From NCBI RefSeq assembly GCF_009299795.1, contig NZ_VIGP01000002.1:544898-608897 (forward strand): a DNA stretch of 64,000 nt, written 5' to 3'. The notes beneath the pieces are model-generated. The model saw nothing but the letters and a program-made list of their open reading frames with translations, was not told the DNA's origin and searched no databases. Positions 8,615-16,450 of the stretch are shown here, piece after piece. This DNA is from Brachybacterium subflavum (lineage in GTDB: Bacteria > Actinomycetota > Actinomycetes > Actinomycetales > Dermabacteraceae). Position 1 is the stretch's first letter. Every line of letters starts with the position of its first letter. The position numbers and the translations under genes were made by a program.

Positions 8615-8741
8615 GACCGGCCACCTCCTGACTCTCGCCGATGTCGCTGAGCACATTGTGCCCGACCGCGCGGGGTCGAATGGACACTCCCGACCTCTTT
8701 CCGTAGCCTGCCTAAGTATTCGACACTCTAACGGAGGTCTT
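8615..8741. promoter_or_regulatory. marR-crtBI / ferrochelatase divergent control region
   Basis: A 127-base gap between two divergent starts. It carries a split inverted repeat, GTCGAAT at 8675-8681 and ATTCGAC at 8718-8724, 36 bases apart. The right half lies in an imperfect palindrome AGTATTCGACACT (8715-8727) immediately upstream of the ferrochelatase ribosome site GGAGGT. These are candidate MarR operators. No convincing -35/-10 pair was assigned. Confidence 0.4.
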
Positions 8742-10064
8742 GTGGACACGCACATCGAGAACCCCTTCCATGCCGCCCTCCGGCCGGACACGGAGGATTC
8801 ACCCCGCGGCCGCCGCGCACTCCCCCTGCCCTACGACGCCGTGCTGCTGGCATCCTTCGGCGGCCCCGAGGGCCAGGAGGACGTGATGCCGTTCCTGCGC
8901 AACGTCACCCGCGGCCGCGGGATCCCCGACGAGCGGCTCGCCGAGGTCGGCGCGCACTACCGCGCGCTCGGCGGGCGCTCCCCGATCAACGCGCAGAACC
9001 GCCGGCTGCTCGCGGCGCTGCGGACCGAGCTCGACGAGCGGGGCATCGCGGTGCCCGTGCACTGGGGCAACCGGAACTGGACCCCGACCATGCGCGAGGC
9101 CGTCGAGCGGATGCGGGAGGAGGGGCATCGGCGCGTGCTGGCGATCGCGACCAGTGCCTACTCGTCGTACTCCTCGTGCCGGCAGTACCGCGAGGACGTG
9201 GCCGGAGCGCTCGTCGAGACCGGCATGCTGGGCCGGATGCGGATCGACAAGGTGCGGCCGTACTTCGACCATCCGGGGTTCCTGGATCCCTTCGTCGAGC
9301 ACCTGACGGAGGCCCTGGCGTCCCTGGAGCGCCGCGGCACGCCCCGCGAGCGCGTGCAGGTGCTGTTCACGACGCACTCGATCCCGCTCGCCATGGCCAC
9401 GGCATCCGGGCCCGCCGAGGAGGGGCACGGGACGACGGGCGGCTGGTACGTCGCCCAGCACGAGGCCGCCTGCCGGTACGTCATGGCGAGGGCCGAGGGG
9501 ACCGACGGCACGGCGGACGGGACCGGCATCGCGGCCGACGGGGACGCCCCGGGCTCTGCCCTGCCGACTTCCCCCGTCCCGTGGCGGCTCGTCTTCCAGT
9601 CGCGCTCCGGCCCGCCGCAGGTGCCGTGGCTCGAGCCGGACGTCAACGACGCCATCCGGGAGATCGCCCGCTCGGGCGCTGCGGACGCCGTGGTGCTCGT
9701 GCCCATCGGCTTCGTCAGCGACCACGTCGAGGTGATCTGGGACCTCGACACCGAGGCCGCGCAGACCGCGGAGGAGGAAGGGCTCGCGTGCCTCCGCCTG
9801 CCGACGCCCGGCACCGATGCGCGCTTCGTCGCCGCCCTCGCGGACCTCGTCGAGGAGCGGATGCGTGAGGATGCGCCGCGACGGTGCGCGACGGACTTCG
9901 GGGGCACGGCGGACGTGTGCGGGACCGCCTGCTGCCTCTCCGGGAGCGCCAGGTCCGGGCCGCGCCCGACCACCTCGGCCCTGGACTCCGCCGACGACGC
10001 GCGGACAGCGCTCGGCCCCGAGGGTCTCTCCCGGGCACTCGAGGGCACGGGCACGCGGGCATGA
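8742..10064 (+). CDS. hemH: ferrochelatase (coproporphyrin-type)
   Basis: 440 residues from GTG at 8742, spaced from GGAGGT. N-terminal YDAVLLASFGGPEGQEDVMPFLRN and HYRALGGRSPINAQN are ferrochelatase signatures. Central TSAYSSYSSCRQYREDV and VLVPIGFVSDHVEVIWDLD carry the metal-insertion region. The C-terminus (ADVCGTACC) has cysteines placed as in actinobacterial [2Fe-2S] ferrochelatases, which act on coproporphyrin III (CpfC). A Gly/Asp/Thr-rich insertion with small repeats sits near residues 250-275. Stop overlaps the next start (ATGA). Confidence 0.93.
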   Translation: MDTHIENPFHAALRPDTEDSPRGRRALPLPYDAVLLASFGGPEGQEDVMPFLRNVTRGRGIPDERLAEVGAHYRALGGRSPINAQNRRLLAALRTELDERGIAVPVHWGNRNWTPTMREAVERMREEGHRRVLAIATSAYSSYSSCRQYREDVAGALVETGMLGRMRIDKVRPYFDHPGFLDPFVEHLTEALASLERRGTPRERVQVLFTTHSIPLAMATASGPAEEGHGTTGGWYVAQHEAACRYVMARAEGTDGTADGTGIAADGDAPGSALPTSPVPWRLVFQSRSGPPQVPWLEPDVNDAIREIARSGAADAVVLVPIGFVSDHVEVIWDLDTEAAQTAEEEGLACLRLPTPGTDARFVAALADLVEERMREDAPRRCATDFGGTADVCGTACCLSGSARSGPRPTTSALDSADDARTALGPEGLSRALEGTGTRA

Positions 10065-11689
10065 GCGACACCCGCCGCGAGTCTCGGGCCCGGCGCGTCC
10101 TGGTCACCGGCGCCACCGGCTACGTGGGCAGCAGGCTCGTGCCCTGCCTGCTCGACGAGGGGCTGACGGTGCGCGTGGCAGGCCGCAGCGGCGAGCGCCT
10201 GCGCGCACGGCCGTGGTCGGACGAGGTCGAGATCGCGGTGACGGACCTCGATGACCGTGCCGCTGTGCGCCGTGCCCTCGCGGACGTCGACGCGGTCGTG
10301 TTCCTCGTGCACGCGATGGGCGGGGGTCGCGGCTACCAGGAGCGCGAGGCGCGGATGGCGCGGATCATGGCCGAGGAGGCGCAGCGCGCCGGCGTCGGCC
10401 GGATCGTCTATCTCTCCGGGCTGCATCCGCGCTCCCAGGAGCTCAGCGAGCACATGGCCTCACGGGAGCGGGTCGCGCGGATCCTGCGCGAGGGCGAGGT
10501 CCCCACGCTGGTGCTGGAGGCGGCGACCGTGATCGGCGCGGGATCGGCGAGCTTCGAGATCATCCGCCATCTGGCCGAGCGGCTGCCGGTGATGCCCGCC
10601 CCGAGCTGGGTGCACAACCGCATCGAACCGGTCGCGATCACCGACGTGCTGCACCATCTCACCCGTGCGGTCGCCGTCCCCGAACCCGTGGCGGGGACGT
10701 ACGGCCTGGGCAGCGGCGAGCGCGATCTGCGCTTCGCCGACCTGCTCGAGGAGTACGCGCAGGAGGCCGGTCTGCCGCGCCGACGCGTGTTCGCGCTGCC
10801 TCTGCCGGCGCCGCTGCTGTCGGGACTGTGGATCGGCCTGGTCACCCCGGTGCCCCTCGCGATCGCGGTGCCGCTCGCGCAGTCGATGCGCCACGAGGCG
10901 ATCACGCACCGTCCCCTCGCCGAGGAGGTCCTGGGGTCCCCGCCCGGCGGGCCGCTCCCCTACCGCCGGGCGGTGCGGGCCGCCCTGGAGGCGCAGAAGT
11001 CGGGCGATCTCGCCTCGAGCTGGGACGACGACGCGGCGGCCGCGCGCGGGCCCGAGGCGCCGCTGCCGGAGGACCCCGACTGGGCGGGGCACACGGTGTT
11101 CACCGACGTGCGTGAGCGGCGGGCCGAGGGCGTCGAGCCGGCCGCGATATGGCAGCTCATCGAGGGAATCGGCGGCGCGTCCGGCTGGTACTCCACTCCC
11201 CTGCTGTGGTCGCTGCGCGGGCTGGCGGACAGGGTCGTCGGCGGCCCCGGGCTGCGCCGCGGCCGACGGGACCCGTGGCACCTGCGCGCGGGCGACGCGG
11301 TGGACTGGTGGCGCGTGGAGAAGGTCGAGCCGGGACGGCTGCTCACCCTGCGCGCGGAGATGCGGATGACCGGGCGGGCCTGGCTGCAGCTGGGCGTCGA
11401 GGGGACCGACGGGGGCGACGGGGGCAACGGGGACGACGGGGCCGTGTACCGGCAGCGGGCGGTCTACTTCCCCGACGGGCTGCTGGGACGGCTCTACTGG
11501 TGGGGCATCTCGCCGTTCCACGCCCTGGTGTTCCCTTCGATGGCGCGCAACATCATCGCGGCCGCGAGGCGGCAGGCATCGGAGCGGGGCGCGCAGGACG
11601 CGGAGGCATCGGGGCCCACGGGCGGCAGATCCGCGCTCAGGCGCCGAGCAGGCCGACGACGAGGTATCCGGCGCAGAGGACACCGATGA
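10061..11689 (+). CDS. NAD(P)-binding atypical SDR with DUF2867 domain
   Basis: 542 residues. The N-terminus RVLVTGATGYVGSRLVPCLLDEG is a GxxGxxG dinucleotide-binding site of the extended/atypical SDR group, with VVFLVHAMGGG and RIVYLSGLHPR further on. From about residue 360, SGWYSTPLLWSLRGLADRVVGGPG to the end matches the DUF2867 arrangement. Substrate unknown. Translational coupling to the ferrochelatase gene suggests a redox role near tetrapyrrole or isoprenoid metabolism, but this is inference. A DGGDGGNGDDG micro-repeat lies near residue 450. The last 53 bases overlap the convergent DUF202 gene. Confidence 0.8.
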   Translation: MSDTRRESRARRVLVTGATGYVGSRLVPCLLDEGLTVRVAGRSGERLRARPWSDEVEIAVTDLDDRAAVRRALADVDAVVFLVHAMGGGRGYQEREARMARIMAEEAQRAGVGRIVYLSGLHPRSQELSEHMASRERVARILREGEVPTLVLEAATVIGAGSASFEIIRHLAERLPVMPAPSWVHNRIEPVAITDVLHHLTRAVAVPEPVAGTYGLGSGERDLRFADLLEEYAQEAGLPRRRVFALPLPAPLLSGLWIGLVTPVPLAIAVPLAQSMRHEAITHRPLAEEVLGSPPGGPLPYRRAVRAALEAQKSGDLASSWDDDAAAARGPEAPLPEDPDWAGHTVFTDVRERRAEGVEPAAIWQLIEGIGGASGWYSTPLLWSLRGLADRVVGGPGLRRGRRDPWHLRAGDAVDWWRVEKVEPGRLLTLRAEMRMTGRAWLQLGVEGTDGGDGGNGDDGAVYRQRAVYFPDGLLGRLYWWGISPFHALVFPSMARNIIAAARRQASERGAQDAEASGPTGGRSALRRRAGRRRGIRRRGHR

Positions 11690-12083
11690 CGAGCACGGCC
11701 GCGGTGCCCGCGAGCATCGGCAGACCGCCGCGGGCGAGGATCCCCTGGCCGCGCAGGCTGTGGTGGGCGCGCCGGTATCCGGTGGCGGCGAGCGCGTAGG
11801 CGAGGACGGCGAGGCCCGCGCCGATCACGCCGACGACCACGGCGAGGATCCCCATCGCGCCTACAGTGAAGCGCATGCCCACCAGGCTCGCGACCCCGAA
11901 GGCGAGGCAGGTCCGGCGCCAGGCGAGCAGCGTGCGCTCGGGCTGGAGGCCCTTGTCGAAGACGGCGTCGGGCTCGGCGGGCGGGCGCGCTGTCGGCCCG
12001 CCGGGTGCCGCCGACCCGCCGGGCGCTGCCGGCCCGCCGGGCGCTGCCGGCCCGTCGGGCCCGTCGGCCGGATCGGGACTCAC
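11637..12083 (-). CDS. DUF202 small membrane protein
   Basis: 148 residues from a GTG at 12083 overlapping the previous stop (GTGA). The N-terminal ~40 residues are a Pro/Gly/Ala tandem repeat (AAPGG units, DNA 11992-12066). The DUF202 core follows: LQPERTLLAWRRTCLAFGVAS and then two further hydrophobic helices ending GYLVVGLLGA. Three membrane segments in all. Function unknown; relatives include Escherichia coli YidG/YidH. It follows a second DUF202 gene and the FGE gene. Confidence 0.8.
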   Translation of the reverse strand: MSPDPADGPDGPAAPGGPAAPGGSAAPGGPTARPPAEPDAVFDKGLQPERTLLAWRRTCLAFGVASLVGMRFTVGAMGILAVVVGVIGAGLAVLAYALAATGYRRAHHSLRGQGILARGGLPMLAGTAAVLVIGVLCAGYLVVGLLGA

Positions 12084-12442
12084 GCGTACAGACCGATCGT
12101 GACCAGGGCGGCCGCTACCACGACCCCCACCACGAGGATCCCGCCGACGGCGAGACCCGGCAGCGGGGTGCCGGCGCGCAGCGACTTCTCGGTCGCCTTC
12201 CATCCCAGCCACGCCTGGACGGCGGCGAGGGTGCCGAGCACCAGGAACACGATCGAGGCGGCGGCCCGCCAGCCCACGGCCTCGGGCAGGGCGAGCGCCT
12301 CGAGGGCGAAGGCCCCGGCATACATCGCGAGCGCCGTGCGCAGCCAGGCCAGGAAGGTGCGCTCGTTGGCGAGGCTGAAGCGGGGGTCGGGCTCGTCCCC
12401 GTCGCGGTAGACGGAGGCGGGGAAGCGGCGGGGGGCGGTCAT
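12080..12442 (-). CDS. DUF202 (YidH-like) membrane protein
   Basis: 120 residues with three predicted membrane helices. The conserved DUF202 signature reads FSLANERTFLAWLRTALAMYAGAFAL, followed by FLVLGTLAAVQAWLGW and a last helix GGILVVGVVVAAALVTIGLY. Starts by ATGA overlap with the FGE stop and ends by GTGA overlap with the next DUF202 gene, so the three genes are one operon. Function unknown. Confidence 0.85.
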   Translation of the reverse strand: MTAPRRFPASVYRDGDEPDPRFSLANERTFLAWLRTALAMYAGAFALEALALPEAVGWRAAASIVFLVLGTLAAVQAWLGWKATEKSLRAGTPLPGLAVGGILVVGVVVAAALVTIGLYA

Positions 12443-13536
12443 GCGGTGGCCTTTCCGGGGGCGGTGCGGTCAGGGGCGGTGTCGTCAGCGTCGGCAGCGG
12501 CGGTGAGGGCGACGGTGCGGAAGCCGGCGTTGCCCATCGAGGAGTCGGGGGTGTTCTGGGAGCGGGCGGAGTTGCGGTAGCGGTTGCAGTAGGAGATGTG
12601 GCAGAGGTAGCTGCCGCCGCGCAGGATCCGCGCCTGCCCCTCCTCGGGTCCGGTGGGGTTGTGCACGGCGCCGTCGGCGGCCGGCGTGATCCCGGGCCGA
12701 CGGTACGTCGCGGGATGGAAGAAGTCCTCGCACCATTCCCACACGTTGCCGACGCTCTGGAAGAGCCCGTACCCGTTGGGGGCGTAGGCGCGCACGGGGG
12801 CGGTGGTGAGGAAGCCGTCCTCGCGCGTGTTCGTGCGCGGGAAGTCGCCCTGCCAGATGTTCGCGCGCCAGCCGCCGCGCTCGGCGTCGCCGCCGGTGTC
12901 CGGCTCCTCGTCGCCCCACGGGTACTTGGCGCCCTCCAGGCCGCCGCGAGAGGCGTACTCCCATTCGGCCTCGGTGGGCAGGCGCCGACCCGCCCACGCG
13001 CAGTACGCCTGGGCGTCGTTCCAGCTCACGTGCACCACCGGGTGGTCCTCGAGCCCGTCGATGCTCGAGCGCCTGCCGCCCGGGTGCCGCCAGTCGGCGC
13101 CCTGGACGCCGGCCCACCAGGGGGTCCCGGAGGCGGGCCCCATGACGTCGGCGTCGTCGGCCGCGATCGCGAGGTGGAAGACCGCGGAGTACCCGAAGGC
13201 CTCGGCCTCGGTGCGGTGCCCGGTCGCCTCGACGAAGCGGGCGAAGTCGGCGTTCGTCACCGTGGTCGCGTCGATGTCGAGTGCGCTGATCGCGACGAGG
13301 TGGCGCGGCACCTCGCCGTCGGCCCGGTTCCTGTCCCCGGACGAGTCGCCCATGGTGAAGGTGCCGGCGGGGAGGTGGGCCTGGGCGATGGTGTGGCGCG
13401 AGGCGGAGTCATGCGCCGGGCCGGCCGGCCCTGCATACGGACGGTGCGGGGTCGCGGACTCCGGCGCGCTCGCGAGCTCGAGGCTTTCGCGCTCCGGCAT
13501 GCCGCAGCCGCATCCGCATCCCGTGTGCTCGCTCAT
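12439..13536 (-). CDS. formylglycine-generating enzyme (sulfatase maturation)
   Basis: 365 residues. Oxidises the active-site cysteine of sulfatases to formylglycine using O2 and copper. Family landmarks: GTFTMGDSSGDRNRADGE, DHPVVHVSWNDAQAYCAWAG, RLPTEAEWEYASRGG, NVWEWCEDFF and the catalytic pair in GSYLCHISYCNRYR (Cys312 and Cys317). It lies beside three cysteine-type sulfatase genes, its evident clients. The N-terminus is cysteine-rich (GCGCGCGMPE), which is outside the catalytic fold and might help copper handling (speculative). ATG at 13536 follows GAGAGGAG. Confidence 0.93.
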   Translation of the reverse strand: MSEHTGCGCGCGMPERESLELASAPESATPHRPYAGPAGPAHDSASRHTIAQAHLPAGTFTMGDSSGDRNRADGEVPRHLVAISALDIDATTVTNADFARFVEATGHRTEAEAFGYSAVFHLAIAADDADVMGPASGTPWWAGVQGADWRHPGGRRSSIDGLEDHPVVHVSWNDAQAYCAWAGRRLPTEAEWEYASRGGLEGAKYPWGDEEPDTGGDAERGGWRANIWQGDFPRTNTREDGFLTTAPVRAYAPNGYGLFQSVGNVWEWCEDFFHPATYRRPGITPAADGAVHNPTGPEEGQARILRGGSYLCHISYCNRYRNSARSQNTPDSSMGNAGFRTVALTAAADADDTAPDRTAPGKATA

Positions 13537-13786
13537 CGAGCTCCTCTCTCCGTGGCTCGTGCCGTGTTCATCCGCCCCCGATCTTCTCAGGTCCGGAGAG
13601 GACCGAGAGGCGCCGGCTCACGCCTCGTGCGCGCCGCGCCGCCGCGACCCACCGCAGATCTTCGTGTGGGCCACATCACGTCACTCCGGGGTCCCGCCCA
13701 CCCGTCTCCGCTGACCTGCCCATTTCCCCGTTCTCCGCCTCCGCGGGAGGGCGCTCGCGTCTCACGCGCGATCACCGGCATCGGAC
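13537..13786. other. intergenic region, FGE promoter side
   Basis: About 250 bases between the divergent FGE and transporter genes, left of the LacI-type operators. It must contain the FGE promoter. I see no gene, no strong hairpin and no promoter pair that I would assign with confidence. Confidence 0.5.
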
Positions 13787-13821
13787 CTCAAACCTTTGAG
13801 GATTCCCCTCAAACGATTGAG
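13787..13821. promoter_or_regulatory. twin LacI-type operators
   Basis: Two 14-base palindromes lie head to tail: CTCAAACCTTTGAG at 13787-13800 (perfect) and CTCAAACGATTGAG at 13808-13821 (one central step imperfect, with the CG typical of LacI-family sites). Their centres are 21 bases apart, two helical turns on the same DNA face. They sit 70-100 bases upstream of the GPH transporter-lacI-sulfatase operon, so the LacI protein encoded there is the likely binder. They could also affect the divergent FGE operon. Confidence 0.75.
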
Positions 13822-13890
13822 TCCTGAGCGTCGGTGCCGAGTCGCCGACAGCTCGAGCGACCTGCCCTTGAACGTGCTCGAAGGAGAGCC

Positions 13891-15321
13891 ATGTCCACCT
13901 CCGCAGAACTCGCGTCCCCGCCCCTCGAAGCACCCTCCCGGCCCTTCGGGGCACGGGACCGGGTCGGCTACATGTTCGGCGACCTCGGGAACGACTTCAC
14001 GTTCCTCCTCGCGTCGTCGTACCTGATGATCTACTTCACGAACGTCGCGGGCCTCTCCGCGGCCCACGTCGGTCTGCTCTTCCTCATCGCACGGTTCATC
14101 GATGCCTTCACCGACATCGGTTGGGGTCGATTCCTGGATCGCCACACTCCTGGACGCAACGGCCGGTTCCGCCCGTGGATCGGCAGGATGGCGATCCCCG
14201 TCGCCATCGCGAGCTCTCTGATGTACGTCCCGTTCACGAGCGGGTGGGACTACGGGCTGAAGCTCGCCTACGCGGGGGTGACCTATCTGCTGTGGGGCTC
14301 GGTCTTCTACACCACCACGAACATCGCCTACGGCTCCATGGCCTCCGTGCTCACGATCGTGCCCGTGGAGCGGGCCTCCCTCTCCGTGTTCCGAGGCATC
14401 GGGGCCAACAGTGCCGGGCTCCTCGTCTCACTGGTGCCGCCGCTGTTCATCTACGCGATGGTCGACGGCTCGTCCGAGCTCCAGCCGGGACGGCTCTTCG
14501 CGGTGGCCGTCGTCTTCTCCCTGCTGGCCGCGCTCTGGTACGTCCTGTGCTGGGCGAACACCGCCGAGCGGGTCGCCGCGCCGACACAGGGCATCGAGAA
14601 GCCCGGCCTGCTCGCGCTCTTCCGCTCCCTCGCCAGCAGCCGGCCCCTGCTCTCGCTGATCGCGGCCAACATCCTGATCATGCTGGCCTCGCTCCTGGTC
14701 GGCACCATGGCCGCCTACCTGTGGCTCTACCACTTCAATGACGGGACCCTCTCCGGTCCGGCGCAGCTCACGTCGTTCCTCCCGGGCCTCTTGCTCTCGG
14801 TCGTCGCAGCACGGCTCGCCGCCCGATTCGGCAAGAAGGTGGTCGTGACCTTCGCGCTCCTCGGCGCGGGCGTCCTCTACGTCCTCCTGTCCCTGCTGCA
14901 CATCTCCGATCCGTGGGTCTTCATCGGCCTGATGTTCGTCGCGGGCTTCGGCCTGGGCTTCTACAACCTTCTGATCTGGGCTCTCATCGGGGACATCATC
15001 GATGCCGAGGAGGTCCGCAGCGGGCACCGCGACGACGGCACCGTGTACGCCGTGAACACGTGGGCGCGCAAGGTGGGCCAGGCCGTCGCCGGCGGCCTGG
15101 GTGGGTTCGCCCTGTCCGCGGTCGGATTCCGCTCCTCGTCGTCCGCCCAGTCGACCTCCACGATCGACGGCATCTACATGGTCTCGACCCTCGTCCCCGG
15201 CCTCCTGTACATCGCGGCCGCGCTGATACTGCTGGCGCTCTACCCGCTCGGCCGGCGGAAGGTCCAGGAGAACGTCTCCGTGCTCGCCGAGCGTCGCGCC
15301 GCGAACGACGAGGTGATCTGA
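13891..15321 (+). CDS. GPH-family sugar:cation symporter
   Basis: 476 residues with about 12 membrane helices. The N-terminal DRVGYMFGDLGNDFTFLLASSYLMIYFTNV and the loop DRHTPGRNGRFRPWI are hallmarks of the glycoside-pentoside-hexuronide family (MelB relatives). ATG at 13891 follows AAGGAGAG. First gene of an operon with lacI (1-base overlap) and a sulfatase. It probably imports a sugar derivative, possibly a sulfated or uronic one, given its neighbours (inference). Confidence 0.88.
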   Translation: MSTSAELASPPLEAPSRPFGARDRVGYMFGDLGNDFTFLLASSYLMIYFTNVAGLSAAHVGLLFLIARFIDAFTDIGWGRFLDRHTPGRNGRFRPWIGRMAIPVAIASSLMYVPFTSGWDYGLKLAYAGVTYLLWGSVFYTTTNIAYGSMASVLTIVPVERASLSVFRGIGANSAGLLVSLVPPLFIYAMVDGSSELQPGRLFAVAVVFSLLAALWYVLCWANTAERVAAPTQGIEKPGLLALFRSLASSRPLLSLIAANILIMLASLLVGTMAAYLWLYHFNDGTLSGPAQLTSFLPGLLLSVVAARLAARFGKKVVVTFALLGAGVLYVLLSLLHISDPWVFIGLMFVAGFGLGFYNLLIWALIGDIIDAEEVRSGHRDDGTVYAVNTWARKVGQAVAGGLGGFALSAVGFRSSSSAQSTSTIDGIYMVSTLVPGLLYIAAALILLALYPLGRRKVQENVSVLAERRAANDEVI

Positions 15322-16358
15322 TGGCACGCCCGACCCTGAAGGATGTCGCCCGGAGGGCGGGAGTATCGGTCTCCACGGTGTCCTACGCCCTCAACGACAC
15401 CTCCCGCGTGCAGCTGTCCGCGGAGACTCGCGGCCGCGTGCGGCGCATCGCCAAGGAGCTCGGATACACGCCGAACCTCTTCGCGCGCTCCCTGCAGGCG
15501 AGGTCCAGCAGGACGATCGGCGTCGTGGTGAGCAAGCCCCTGACCAACCCCCGCTACGCGGCGATCGTCCATGGCACGGGCACTGCGCTGATGGATCGGG
15601 GCCTGCGCATGACGGTCCTCCCCCGGCCGGACGTCAGCGGGTATCTGGACGACTGCCGAAGCGGCTTCCTCGAGGGCATCATCTTCGTGGGCCACGACGA
15701 CGTCACGGTCCCCCAGGAGCTCGTCGACGCCGCGGGCGAAGGCCTCGCCCCGATGGTCGCCATCGACTGCGGCGCCTCGGACGCCGACACCCCCTTCTCG
15801 ACCGTGGACTTCGACTACGAGCTCGGCACCGCATCGATGATCGAGCACCTGGCCGGGCGTGGGATCACCACCGTGCTCCATGTGCGGCCGGAGGTCTCGT
15901 CGAGGGCGGAGCGGCTGAGGCAGATGGCGCTCATGCGCGTCCTGGGATCGCACGACCGCATCTCCCTGCAGGTCGTGAGCACCGGGCTGAAGGACGCAGA
16001 TCTCGCTGAGCTCGACGCCGCGGGCCAGCACGGTGACTACCTGCATCACCAGGCGGCGCGACTGACGGCAGCGCTCGAGGACGTCGATGAGCGGGCCGCG
16101 CGGGTCGCAGTGCTCTGCTCGTGGGGCGCGGACGTCGAGGTCGCGCTCAGCGTCGTCCAGCGCGTCGCTCCAGGGGCCACGGTGGCCGCCCTCGCCGGGG
16201 GCTGGCCGAGGGTCGAGGTCTGGCCCGGGCTCACCTACTCACGGCTCCCACTCGAGGAGGCGGGCGAGACCGCGGCCCGTCTGCTGACCCAGGAGCTGAC
16301 GCCCGACGCGCACCACGAGCACGTGCTCCTCCCGCCGGAGGCGCTGTCCTCGTCCTGA
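15321..16358 (+). CDS. LacI-family transcriptional regulator
   Basis: 345 residues. The DNA-binding head reads PTLKDVARRAGVSVSTVSYALN, with the hinge helix near residue 50, followed by a periplasmic-binding-like ligand domain (RTIGVVVSKPLTNPRYAAIVHG). Start overlaps the transporter stop by one base. The two palindromes at 13787-13821 are its probable operators, giving local autoregulation. Ligand unknown; a sulfated or desulfated sugar is expected from context. Confidence 0.92.
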   Translation: MARPTLKDVARRAGVSVSTVSYALNDTSRVQLSAETRGRVRRIAKELGYTPNLFARSLQARSSRTIGVVVSKPLTNPRYAAIVHGTGTALMDRGLRMTVLPRPDVSGYLDDCRSGFLEGIIFVGHDDVTVPQELVDAAGEGLAPMVAIDCGASDADTPFSTVDFDYELGTASMIEHLAGRGITTVLHVRPEVSSRAERLRQMALMRVLGSHDRISLQVVSTGLKDADLAELDAAGQHGDYLHHQAARLTAALEDVDERAARVAVLCSWGADVEVALSVVQRVAPGATVAALAGGWPRVEVWPGLTYSRLPLEEAGETAARLLTQELTPDAHHEHVLLPPEALSSS

Positions 16359-16450
16359 ACCCTTCTCGCCCGCGGGACCGGGGCGCCCCACCTCGCGCCG
16401 CCCGTCCCCTCAGACCATTCCGCACGACACCCCGCAAGGAGCAGCACCCC

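Noticed and set aside
8556-8741. N-terminal extension of ferrochelatase by 62 residues
   Set aside because: It overlaps the divergent marR start and control region; GTG at 8742 has a good ribosome site and gives the normal ferrochelatase N-terminus.
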